Source: Paroedura picta (lineage: Eukaryota > Chordata > Lepidosauria > Squamata > Gekkonidae). Taken from it: DNA of 64,000 bases. Position numbers and translations under genes: made by a program. Positions 1 to 12,100 of this stretch are shown here, one piece after another. The number at the start of each line of letters is the position of its first letter. The first letter of the stretch is position 1. Below the pieces are notes generated by a model that was given only the letters and a program-made list of their open reading frames with translations, was not told the origin of the DNA and did no database searches. The stretch spans positions 99,071,213 to 99,135,212 of the forward strand of contig NC_135373.1 of NCBI RefSeq assembly GCF_049243985.1, written 5' to 3'.

Positions 1-430
1 CTGGGTCATCCTTCCTCCCTTTTTTGAAGATTGGAATACCGTTTGCTCTCTTCCAGTCCTCCGGGACATCTCTAGTCCTTAAAGAGGTCCCGAAGATGAT
101 GGATAAGGGTTGTGCAAGTTCTCTGGAAAGGTCTTTGAGCACTCTCGGGTGCATTTCTTCTGGCCCAGGGGACTTGAACTCATCCAGTGCAGCTAAATGC
201 CTCTCTACAACCTCTCTATCCATGTTAACCTGCCACCCAGACACTATCCTTTGGCTACGGCCATCTCTAGATGTGCCTAAACCCTTTGACCTGTGGGAAA
301 AAACAGATGTAAAATAGGCACTAAGCCTTTCTGCTTTCTCTGCATCCTCCGTTAGAGTTTGTCCATCCGCACCCAACAGTGGGCCTATTGCCATCTCTTG
401 TCTTGCTACATATTTCAGCCTATGAAAGAT
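1..430 (-). mobile_element. CR1 LINE fragment (reverse transcriptase part)
   Basis: Read on the minus strand this stretch gives CR1 ORF2 reverse transcriptase sequence, with recognisable pieces such as SPGPEEMHPRVLKDL, DVPEDWKRANGIPIFKKG. The copy is cut by the left window edge, so its true length is unknown. It lies in the final XPNPEP3 intron. Assignment to CR1 rests on the protein motifs. Confidence 0.8.
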
Positions 431-1225
431 GCTCCACTGCTCTTCCGCCCTCACAGAAGTGCAATGGGTCTCTGTTTTGTAGTGAGAACACAGATGCTGA
501 GTCAGGACAGGGATTTCTTTATTCTCTCTGGCAAAAATCAACAAGACGTTGGGCTGCCATGAAGATCAGTACAGTTACCTATAGCTGCTGTTAGGACTGG
601 CAGTCTCTACAGCTGTTACGAAATTTCTTTTGATATGATACATTGTTGAGAGCCAAACATGTGCACTGATATTATGTACATGGATGGGATTTAGAGTCCC
701 GCCAGTATAGACACTTGCTTGCTGGGTGAGTTTCTCATTAAGAGCATTGAGGGTTTCCTTCTTACAGAAGACTATGTATCTAAACTACTGAATCATAGAT
801 TTTCAGGAATGGAAGAAGACCGTGGAACCTTTTTCTTGGAAATTATAATGAAATCACTGGACCTACCTTAAAGTGTTATAGAAAAGACTAGTAAGAAAAT
901 GTATGTAAAGTGCTCTAAGCATTTGGATAAAAGCATACAGCATTTATTACATGATGGGTGTAGTATAGCCAGGACATCTGAAGATTGACCACTGAAAACT
1001 TGATCTACTATCCTGCTACTGTCTAAAATTTTACCAGATATTATCTACATTTCTACTATTTCACTTCGTTCATCAGAGCTCAGAAATATTCTTTAAAAAC
1101 CACACGCACAATTTCAGGACAGTAATTTTTAAAAATACCATATTTGGCAATCACATGGCACATACACAGTGATTGAAAATGTTTATATGCTTTGCTCCAG
1201 AATAGTTAATACTGAGTCCTTTTAC
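431..1225. other. XPNPEP3 terminal intron, no gene seen
   Basis: Intronic AT-rich DNA between exon 9 and the off-window last exon of XPNPEP3. I see no exon, clear repeat or RNA gene here. Confidence 0.5.
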
Positions 1226-1346
1226 CTGGCTCAATGGTGATCACCATGCCTGGCTGGAGGGGGATTGAGCGGGATATGTCAGGAGTATCATGAACATCCA
1301 TTCCCAGATAATGTCCTACATGGTGTGGGCAGTATTTCCGAACAGC
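1226..1346 (-). CDS. XPNPEP3: XPNPEP3 coding exon 9
   Basis: Begins in phase 0 after TTGTAG and ends one base into a glycine codon before GTAAAA. It encodes [17 protein letters not shown] (metal ligand H421 in VGHYLG) and MVITIEPG (metal ligand E448). It is the last coding exon in the window. Confidence 0.95.
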
Positions 1347-4300
1347 CTACAAGGCAACAAAGAACAACACATTACCAAGCCAAGCAAGTGCAGGTATCTG
1401 TCCAGGATGAACAACAGCATTGAGCTTGATAGTAGAAATGTACACGAGCATAGTTGATACAATAATGAACCGTGATTTGAATGAAACTGGGAGATCCTTC
1501 AATTCACACACACCCCTCTCCTAATGCATGACTTAACTACCTCCACTGTTGTGCCAATATTATTTATGATTACATCTGAATCACAAACTATGTCAACTGA
1601 GTTGGAACTTGTTGAAACTGGCATGGCACGCCACAGCACTTAAGAAAAACCAAACTCCATGTTAGGGATTATTAGGAAGGGGACTGAAAATAAAGCTGCC
1701 AATATTATAATGTCTTTGTATAGATCTATGGTGCACCCTCATTTGAAGTAGTGTGTGTACTTTTGGTTGCCTTATCTTTAAAAGGATATTACAGAAATGG
1801 AAAAAAGTACAGAAGCAAGCAACCAAGATACTAGAACTTGATCGTATCCAGTGAAAGTGATGGGCTGTAGATTCAGGACTTCTTTACACAGAGAGCGATT
1901 AAACTAGGACGTAGGCACAGACATAGACAGCTTTAAAAGAGGATTAGACAAGAATCATGGAGGATAGGTCTATCAGTGGCTACCAACCATGGTGCCCAAA
2001 AGGAACCTCCATGATCAAAGGCAGTATATCTCTGAATCCTAGGGCCCAGGAGGGAACATCAGGGAAAGATCTCAGCCTCTGGCGGAAGAGCTCCATTTTG
2101 CAGGCCCTGCAGAAAGCTGAAGCTCCCACAGGGCCCGCAGCTCCTCCTCTGACTTTGTTGATTTGTTTATTAGGTGGAGATTGTAATTCCAAAAAATGTC
2201 TATTGTAGATCCTGAGGGATAGGAGCAGATGCGACTGTAGTGCAAAGCTTGGCTATAGACAGTGGATCGTTTGGTGTGTTTAGGATGGTGGCTGGAGGCA
2301 TATAGATATGCTTGCTGATCAGGAGGTTTCTGATATAAAGTGTCAGTTATGCTTCCATATGTACATGTACAGTGGTGTCTAGAAAGGATTTCTTATGCGG
2401 ATTGATTCATGGTCAAGTTGGTGGTGGAATAAAAGTTGGTGAAGTCCTAGAGACATTTCTCCAGTGCTGCTTTCCCATAGTTTGCCACAAAACCAGAAGC
2501 ATTTAATTATCAAACCACATAAAGGAAGGGGGGAGTGCATGATCCTGAGAATTCTTCTTGCAAGCTGGCATAACAGTGAACCATGGTTTGTCCGCATTTG
2601 AATTATTAAAAAAAAAAAAACAGGAAACAATTTCTTGTTTATACTTTCAACTGAGTTATTATTACGGTCATTGACCAAATTCAAAAAACCAAAACACATT
2701 ACTTAAAACTCAGTCATACAATAAGATCTGGGTTACAACATTAAGATTAGTACAAAAATATTAGTAATTTGATTGATAAATTTACATAAAATATATCTCT
2801 AAATGTTTAAGATTGATTAATTAAGCGCAATCCTTAACTGTGTTCCCTAAACTCTTTTGCTGATTTGACAGGCCACTTTCAACTGAGTACAATGGACATG
2901 TGGACTCAGTGGTTGACTGCACACCTTGTAATATGTTCCGTTTCTCCAAAACATGAGTCTCTTTTCAAAACTAAACTTTCTACTAAGTTTGGGTAACTGA
3001 AAGCCTGATCCCACTAATAATTCAGTCCCTCAAGAAAGAAGGTCAAGAAATCACAAGACTTAAAAATACAAAATCTGGGATTCTTCTCATAGAATCCTAG
3101 AGTTGGAAGGGGCCATACAGGCCATCTAGTCCAGCCCCTGCTCAATGCAGAATCAGACTAAAGCATCCCTGGTAAGTATCTGTCCAACCACTGCTTAAAG
3201 AGTGAGGAGGAGCTCACTACCTCCTTAGCCACCCGATTCTACCACTGAACAGATACTCTGATTTTTAATTCCCCCCCCCCGATATGTAGCCAGTACTGTG
3301 CTACAAGTAGTTTAAAGCTATTACTGCGGGTCCTGTGCTGCCAGCATTAACCTTTCCCTGCTTTCCTCTAAGTGACAACCTTTCAAACACTTATGCAGCA
3401 ATCTTGTCCTCTTCTCAACCTTCTCTTTTCCAGGCTGAACATTTCCAAGTCCCTCAGCCTCTTCTCATAGGACTTGGTCCATTTCAAGACGGATAACCAC
3501 CTAAATACATGCTTACTTATGAATCTCTCCGAGGTAACCACTGGACCACAGATCTGATGGATCACTTACAAAAATAACCTAATTCACACAATAGCCTCTT
3601 CAAGAAGAATCTGTGTGAGGTCAAGCTTACTATCTTCTTCCGCTAACCAACATAGGTAGGTGGTGGACCTCCATTGTTTCCAAGGTAATACAAACCACCT
3701 TCTCTCTTACAAGGAAGTAAGCACATTGATTCCTTTCTCCTTGAACAGACCAATACTCCTAACAGCATCTTCTCCCTGTAAACCCTGTATCATCTCAAGG
3801 ATTGGCAGTTGCCACTCCCAATCAAAGCAGGCAGAACCACCATTTTGGGATGAATATAAGGTACATGCAGGACCTGATCGGTGACCCTGGTCTTCCTCTG
3901 TGAGAGTGGAATGAAGAAGTCAACAGTCAATGCTGCTTCCTGTATTAGTAACCATTTTCTCTTTCTGGAAGCCAATATGGAGACCAGTGAGGGGGTCATG
4001 TACCCTTCACCTCTATTTGTTGCTTATGTCACACAATTCTTTCCTGCTCTTTCAGTGGCTGGACTATAGTTGATAACTAACATTAGTAATTGTTAGTAGC
4101 AAACCAAAACAGTAGTTATTCCAAATTAATCAGTCCTACAGAGTTGTACTCTATACATGCTGTATAGGCCCTTGGTTTAAGAACCTTAAAGTTAAGAATA
4201 TCTGAGATTACAGCCACAATTAAGTTAAATTAAATGACGTTAAAAACATCAAATATTGAAAAATATACAAAAATCTACGTGTATTTATTACAAAATAAAT

Positions 4301-6126
4301 TAATAACAGATACAGGCCCTGGTGACAGCCTCAGCTGCAAATCAAATTGTATGTTTTTTTTTCAATATTTAATGTTGATAACTTAACTTCCATAATTTTG
4401 GGGTCTATACACTCATATATTCTTAACCTTTAGGTTCTTAATTCAGTTAGGGTTAAGCTTTTTCCTATCCTTGTTTTTTTGTTCTCAGTTGTATGTAGCC
4501 TTGGAACAGGGGCTAGGGGGATAAAATCACAGGGGGCTAGGGTACCATGGCGCTGTCCAGTTCATGTGGTTTCAAATGATATTATAGTTGTATGTGGGTG
4601 ATGTGAGGAGGGGACCCAGAGGGGAAATTTGTTTGGGGCCCTACTATGAAATGCTTTCATGGGAGTAGGGAAGCATACTTGGGGGCACTAACAATACATA
4701 TAATGTTATTTCCAAGGTTCCTCTCTTCTGCTTTGAGATTGCCTTGCACATTTCATTGTCAGGTGCAGGAATAAAGGACAGGTAGGCCAGATTCAGAGCT
4801 TTACATCCATATGACATGTACACTCTTCTTTCTTCACTAGTAGATATGTACACATACATGCATGTAACCTTCCCCAAGCCTGATAATCTCACAGGAAAGT
4901 AAATCTTCTCCTCATGCACGCTATACCAGTCTGCTAAATTTTTCTAACGCCAGAAATACCACCCCTCACCCCAATGTTTGATAAAGGAACAGCCACCACA
5001 TTCAAAGCAGCATTTAGACTGTCCAGCTCACTGTCCACACAAAGATAAATAACTTATAACTGTGATTCCCAACAGGATAAGGTCTCAGCTCCACCGTGAA
5101 ATTTAATCCTGGTGTGAATTTGCCAACCAAAACAGAATTTGATGGTATCCTTACAGCTCATTGGCTTGTTCTCATTTATGAAGGGCAGAGCTGTCCAGAT
5201 CCAAATCTTGGGATCATTGCTGACAAAATTTCTCTCAACACGAGAATGAAATTTTACCTTAAAACACCTGCTATACTGAAACAAACTCTGACCCCCATCC
5301 CTAATATTCAAGGAATTGGTTATAATAAAGTGAGAATAATCTGAAGTGTTATTTGAACTTCCATCTGTCTATCAAAGAAAAGATAGCACATCTGTTACAT
5401 TCAGTAATACGCAGCTCATTCAGAATCAAAAAGAGTCACAAACAGATTCAGAATCACAAGAACAAAATCCCCCTCCCTCCCCAAAAAAAAGCCTCTCAAA
5501 ACCATCACAAAATGAAGCATTCCTCTCTGACAGTCTGGCAGTTCTGTTTAAGGATCTCACTGACAAGTTAGACCAGTCCCTCCCATTCTATTCTCCACCC
5601 CACTAAATTGATCCTTCTTTTAAAACAGCTGCATGCCTAAATGATGCGCCATCTGCTGAGTGAAAGAGGTACTGCCACCAGCCCTTGGTTTTTACTACGG
5701 GTGTGAAAGAAACAAAAATCGGGTTTTTACTGATTGAGGTATATTGGAAATGAAAAATATTAGCATTTCCTGATATTCTAAATCCCAATACCAGTATGAT
5801 GTTCAGATTTTGTAATATTTAGGAATCCCAATTTCTTTCAGGTTCATTATGCACCATTAAAGTCAATGGCAAATCTATCCTGGGGTACATTCAGTGGTCT
5901 GGGGAAGGGGAAGATTGAGGTAGAGGTACCAAATTTGCAGCAGAGCTGCTGGAACCTCTCCTAAAAAGAACCCCCCCAAGTTCCAAAAACATTGGACCTG
6001 GGTGTCCAATTCTATGCGCACCCAAAAAGGTGCCTCTATCCTCCATTGTTTCCAAGGTAATACAAACCCAGCAAGGTAATATAAACCCAGCAGAATGTCC
6101 CAGAGAATCTCTGCAGTAGAACGTGT

Positions 6127-6157
<31 letters not shown>

Positions 6158-9100
6158 CGCACACACGCATGGGCATCTTTGCAAGGTCAGCAGCAGAACC
6201 AATGCAATGTGCCCAACAGAACCAGTGCCATTGTGCCAAAACCCAACGGGACTCAGGTCAAGTCTTAGAATCTCTAAAGTACAAACTGAGGGAGGGAGCG
6301 TTTCTGCAAGGACAGCAGAACCAATGTAATTTATGAGTGCCCAGCAGCAGAACCTAGTGCCATTGTGGCAAATGCCAGCTCAACTGGACTGATGTTGAGA
6401 ACTGAATCACAATCCCAGTGTGGGGGACGGGATTTGCAAGGAGAGCAGAACCAGTGCAATAGTGATTAGCAGGGGGTGGGGAGAGAGAGAGCGAGAGAGC
6501 AATTCAAGTAAAATTATATATATTTTTAAAACCCAAGCAGAACCCCCACATACACAATCCCCTCCAAAACAAAAATGAATAAGCTAACCAAGTTTTAAAC
6601 CCACTCTAATCAAAGAACCAAAGCAGAAGGATGGAACGGTTGGCTTCCCCTCCCAGACGATCTACCATCAGACCCAAGCAACTATTAAACTCCACAAAAA
6701 TAACTGCAAACCACAAAGCCAGCAAAAACTAAAACCTAAGAATAAAACCAAAGCAAACAAACACCCGAGGCCCTTGGCCTCACTACCTCTACACAACCAT
6801 CAGGACCAAACAAGACTATATCCCATGAAGGGCACTGTGCTCTGCCAAGTCAAACCAGTGGTCCCTGCCCCCCGAGACATATGTCTGGCCTCAACCAGGG
6901 CCTTTTCGGTCCTGCCTCCCTCCCCGAGTAGAATGAGTTCCTAGAAGAGCAGCATGCCCTTCAAGAACTTGCCCAATTTTGAAGGGCCTGCAAGATACAG
7001 CTCTTCTGCCAGGCATTTGGTTGGGGCCAATGAATAGTAAACATCATCAATTTGGTCCCCTTCTACAGGAACCCTTTCCTGGAGTAGAAGAGGCCCCGGC
7101 TAAAATGGAATTGAATGAAAATTTTAAAAACTATTTTAATTGTTCTATTGTTTTAAATGTTTTTATGTATTATGTAATGTAGTTAACCACCCAGAGCCAG
7201 CTTCTCAGGGGTGGCAGTCGTATATATCTAAACATAAATAAATAAAAACTCCGAACTACAAGGCACAAAACCTGAAGAATCAAAGACCTAATCAAAAAGG
7301 CACCCCAAAGAAGGACATCAAGTCCTTGGCCTCAACCCCCCACCCCCAATCTACTACATACCAAGCCCAAAGAATAACTAACAATAAAATAAAATGTTTT
7401 AAAAAATGTTTTCAGCCAATCCAGTTGCTGTCTTCACTCTTCTCCAAGCAGGCAGGCAGGATCATAGGCAGCAGGAGCCAGAGCAGCAACTAAAGCCAAA
7501 ATCAGTGCATTATTTCCAATCCTCTCAGCAATGGAGTCTAGCTCAACCAGACCCTTGCTTTTATCTTCTTTGCCTATGCACAGAAGAATTTCAAAAAAGA
7601 GCAAGCTTCTGTGATTGGCTAAAGAGATTCCCCCTAACCTGAAATCTGATTTGCCAAATTGCCACTGCTCCTTCCTCCATCTCTCCTGCTCCCTGAGAAA
7701 TGGGTGGGGAAAGCACAGTAGATTTTGGATTTCACTTTTGAAGCCAACAACCTTGCAAGTTGCAGACCTGCAAAGCAATACCATTTGCAAAAGCACTGCA
7801 ATGATTGGCTGTAGCTCTCCCTAAGGTACCACTGGGCTGCAGAGATGCTATTTCCCCCTAGAAATCAGCAGCAAAAGGAAGGAGAGAGCCCTAGAGGAGA
7901 TAGAACTGAGAGTTTATCTGCAGCCCTTTAAACTTCTTCACCACAAGTTATCTGGCACAGCCAAATATACCACTCAAAATTGGCTTCATTCAGGATCTGA
8001 TATATCAGTAGGCAATCAGATTCTCCAATATGTATTTGGCTTTTAGAATACCTGAAAAATATCAGTAAGGTATTGTGGAAGAGTGGCTTGGATACACTCA
8101 AAAACACACTCTTGGTTTTTACAGGATCATTCTGCAACCATGTTAAAAATCCCGCCAACAGGTATATAGGCTGGCATTTCACAGGTGGAATGGTCTGTTT
8201 AACCTAATCCTGTGTACTATTTTTTTCTCTGACAGAGAAATAGAAGCTGGCTGACTATTAGTTAAAGAGAGGTCAAGTACCTTGAAGAGGTGATTCTCGG
8301 TGGTGCTCTTCTGTAGGATTCCCAAATCTTTTAGCTTCTGTCCAATCAAGGTCAGCATGAAGCTGTATATGTTCTCTAGGCTCACACCCGGAGAGCAAAG
8401 CCTCAGGCAAGATTTCTGCACTTCTAGTACAGCTTGGTACAGCTCCGCCTGGGGACTCGTGAATCTGAGAATGCAAGACAAGTGCCAATCACCACATTTA
8501 AGCAGATAGGAAAAGCCATTCGTTAAAGGGTTCAACCAAGATTTCTGGCTCTTTTGGCCTGATTCCTCTTTGGAATGCAAGTGCGGGATTGTATCTCTTA
8601 AATCTTCCCCCTCCGTGTCAAATCCATTCTGTGCATAAACAAATCAGCATATTAGGGAGAAGGCCAGGCAGGAACACTTTCTCCTGAACTGCTAGATTTT
8701 AAAAAGGGGAGAAGATTAAATTGACTGATTTGCTCCAGCGCATTCTAAAACATTCCAATATCATGTGATATTTCTGTATGTGCAGAGACTCTGCATCACG
8801 ACATTTCTAAACCATTCCACTGGAGTCTGTGAAGCAAATCAGGTAATACAGATTATTCATATAAGCAATTTACCACTGCTGTCCTATGCAGAGTTATATT
8901 CTTCTAAGCACATTAACTTCAGTTGACCTAGAAAAGGTGTTACTCTGCTTAGGATGGCATGGCTAGAAAGCCTTGGAAATGCAGTGAAACAGAAAAGAGC
9001 CCCTTTAAAGCAACAGCAAATGAACCACAGTTTTACTGGAATTACACTTGGCCTCTCCCTCCCTTCTCCGTGTGAAAGCAATGCACCTTCCACAGCCTCT

Positions 9101-12100
9101 TAAGAATGGCACATGAGATTTTCTCTGCTGAGAGGAGAGCCTACCTGCCATTGATGGGCCACGTGCGAGTGATGTCACTGACGTAACAGGAAGACTCGCA
9201 CCCTCCATCCAGTAAAACCATCTCTCCATCCTGGAGCAAAGAAAAGTGACCAGACAATACGCCATGATATTCAAGAGCATCCCTAAGGCCCAGACAGAAA
9301 AAAGATAACATTCTTTCCACCCTGAAAATACATTGCCTAGTAGAGAAAAGTTAACCAAGATTTCTCACTGGGCAGTAGTTCAGGGAGGTTAAAACTACAG
9401 TTTTTAACTTTAGGACCATTTTGTCCTATGAAGATAACCCTTCCCCTCTCCAGGGTAAAATATGTTCAACAGCTGTTGTCATGTTTGTTCCAGATAGTAA
9501 GAGGCACAACACTGATAATATCCTTTAAGGAAACATTTTCTGCTGCTGTAGGTTTGGGTGGGGTTAGGAGTGGCACAAAACTATCTGGCAGAATTATTTA
9601 AAATTAACTAGGCCTTTTGCAACGATTGACGAGCCAACAATACCCAACAGTCTTCTACTCAAAATTGAATTATACATTTGAAGAGAGATAAATGTTTTGT
9701 GTTTAGGACTAGCTGCAAGAGATAAATGTTTTGTGTTTAGGACTAGCTGCAAGAACTAAAATCTCTGCACCAGATATTAGACTGGTCCTTTCTATGGTGA
9801 AAAATTGACTACCCTTTTTGTTCTACCTAACATAACTTTATGAAATCAGAAAGTCTTCATAGTTTTAATCAGTCAAGTTTGTTCAGTAGAACATATGAAC
9901 ATTTTGTATCTCTTACAGGGCAGTCCAAAGTCCACTAAAGTCAGGGCGCTTAGTATATAATCCCAGCTTTCATACACAATTTTCAACTGGAACTAGAAAA
10001 ATAGAAATGTTCTTTCAGAAGTATGTTAAAAGACTTCTATCATAGAGGCTGCATTTAAACATCACGAACAAATTCTGTTCTGATAGATTCTCAGGCTTGC
10101 ACAATTAAATCCTGCAGTGTCTCATATGTGTCATATGTCCATGCAAAAGAAATGCTCCGCAACCATTACAACATTGCCTCCATGCACTTATTATTAGTAG
10201 GAGTGGCTTAAAACAGAGACTATTTGTATCAAAAGGCCCAATTTTCAGAGCTAAATGAATGTCCCAATTAATATGGGAATGTTCCCAGACACTCTTAAAA
10301 TGTTCCGTTGTCCCTGACATTTAACAAGAATAATCTGTTAGAGGTCCTGCCTTCTGCCCAGGTCCCCTGACACCTGTTTCAACCCTACTATTTTTTAATC
10401 TGTCTGTGATCGACGAGACAGTTGAGCTCAACTGGATGGGGTGCATACAAAAGGCTCGGCTGTTCTGATGAACTTCAGAATCCACTGTGAAACAACTGTG
10501 AGCTGGGTTCTTAAGTTCCAGAAGAGAACAGAGACAGATACATTTATTTTAAGATTCAATTCCCACCGATAGTCTGCCACCGAAGAAAGCGTACACCTGC
10601 TCTCTTGCACAAGGAGGTCCCACAGTGCCCGAATGCTTCAGCTGTTCATTACCACTCCTGTATCCCTCCTTCCACCCAAGTAAAGTAAACAGGAGAGGTT
10701 CCCCACCCTCACAGCAGCCTCCCCCTTTTATACTGATTATTAGTCAGCTGTTAGAAAGTGCCATGATTTTGGAGACTGACAGGTGTCAAGTGGCCGCATT
10801 CCTCATTTTTTTTTTTAAAAAGGGTGTCTTGGGACAGAGAATATCTGCTTTTGAGGAAACAGACCACTGAGAAATGCCTGAACAATGCAATAGCACATTG
10901 CAGGCTTACATTCACAAAAATAAAGGTAACCAGGGCTGTTTTGAGGAGGCATCATTCAAGTGGGAATGTGCATTATATGTATGTTTATCACATAATCTTT
11001 ACAAAATACATTTCTCTATTCCCTGCCCCTGCAAAGAATCCTGTTCCCTGGACCATGAAGGAGTATTCCATATCTTATTTGCTCTGCATTGGAGAGCAAA
11101 AACAGTCACCTGTAAGCACAAGCGAACCCTTGAAAGGAAATAGTGTGGGTTCTAGTCCAGCAATAGTCACATCATAGAGCAGGGAACTCTGAGAGTCTTT
11201 TCTCTTGCTCTTTTTAAAACACTTTAATTTCTCTCAAAGGCCCAGATTCACTCACCACCTTAAAGGAATTACAGCTTTTGCAAAACTGCTTATGTGGAGA
11301 CTTCAGGCCACCTCATAGCAGTTGCCAGAACTGCAACCCAGATGATTGTCAGCATCATTGGACTGGGAACAATTAAAATGCAATCTGTCCAAATCACATT
11401 ATTAGCAAAGCATGTAACTGAGCTGCAATTCACAGTGAATACAGGACTGTAATACTGAAGATTTCAGAGGATACTGCTTAGAAGTAGAATTAGCACATCT
11501 ACCTCTTCTGTTCATATCTATCAGGCAGGAGTTGATGGATGAGGTGAAGGAGGTGGGGACCCTAGGCAGGAGTGACCATGTCTTCCTGGAATTCCTTTTT
11601 AGATGGGGTGTGGGGGGGAGGTAACCAGACGTGCATGTTGGACTCTCCTAGGGCAGACTTTTATAAATTCATTGACATGATGAGAGTCATCTTCTGGACA
11701 AGTATGCTGGAAGAGAAAGGAGCAAGTAAAAGGTGGGCTCTCGTTAAACAAGAAGAGAGGAAAGGCTGGGTTCTGCAGATTTTTGGTGGAGGGATCACTT
11801 GGGCATGAAATTGGGGTCAGTGTGGTGGGCAGGTAGTTGTAAGTTCCTGCATTATGCAGGGGATTGGACTAGATGAGCCTGTGTGTCCCTTCCAATTCTA
11901 TGATTCTATGAGTTGGTCCTCATATGCTACTTTTTACTACCAGAAAGAGTTTGCTTGCTATTGTTTTCACTTACATCCACAACAGACACCCTGTGAGGTA
12001 GGTGAGTCTGAGAGAGCCCTGATATTGCTGCTTGGTCAGAACAGCTTTATCAGAGCCGTGGCAAGCCCAAGGTCACCCAGCTGGCTGCATGTGAAGGAGC

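Larger units (their letters stand above)
5690..7930. repeat. Composite unclassified dispersed repeat
   Basis: A 2.2 kb stretch unlike the surrounding intron: an AT-rich head, a GT/CA microsatellite, degenerate sub-repeats, an A/C-rich middle interrupted by an L2 tail, and a pyrimidine-rich end. Phrases such as CCTTGGCCTC recur at about 6,773 and 7,334, on either side of the L2 tail, as if that tail had inserted into an older element. I cannot assign a class. Confidence 0.35.
1347..8280. other. XPNPEP3 intron 8 (6.9 kb, repeat-rich)
   Basis: Holds two CR1 pieces, a Penelope-like fragment, an L2 tail, an AT-rich foldback and a composite unclassified repeat, all listed separately. No further exon was found between the repeats. 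Confidence 0.7.

Noticed and set aside
6036-6336. Open frames rich in VCVCV or THTHTH
   Set aside because: Translation of the GT/CA microsatellite.
1347-8280. A DnaJ-type intronless gene, as reported near XPNPEP3 in human (DNAJB7)
   Set aside because: No J-domain or HPD-bearing frame was seen in any XPNPEP3 intron in this window.
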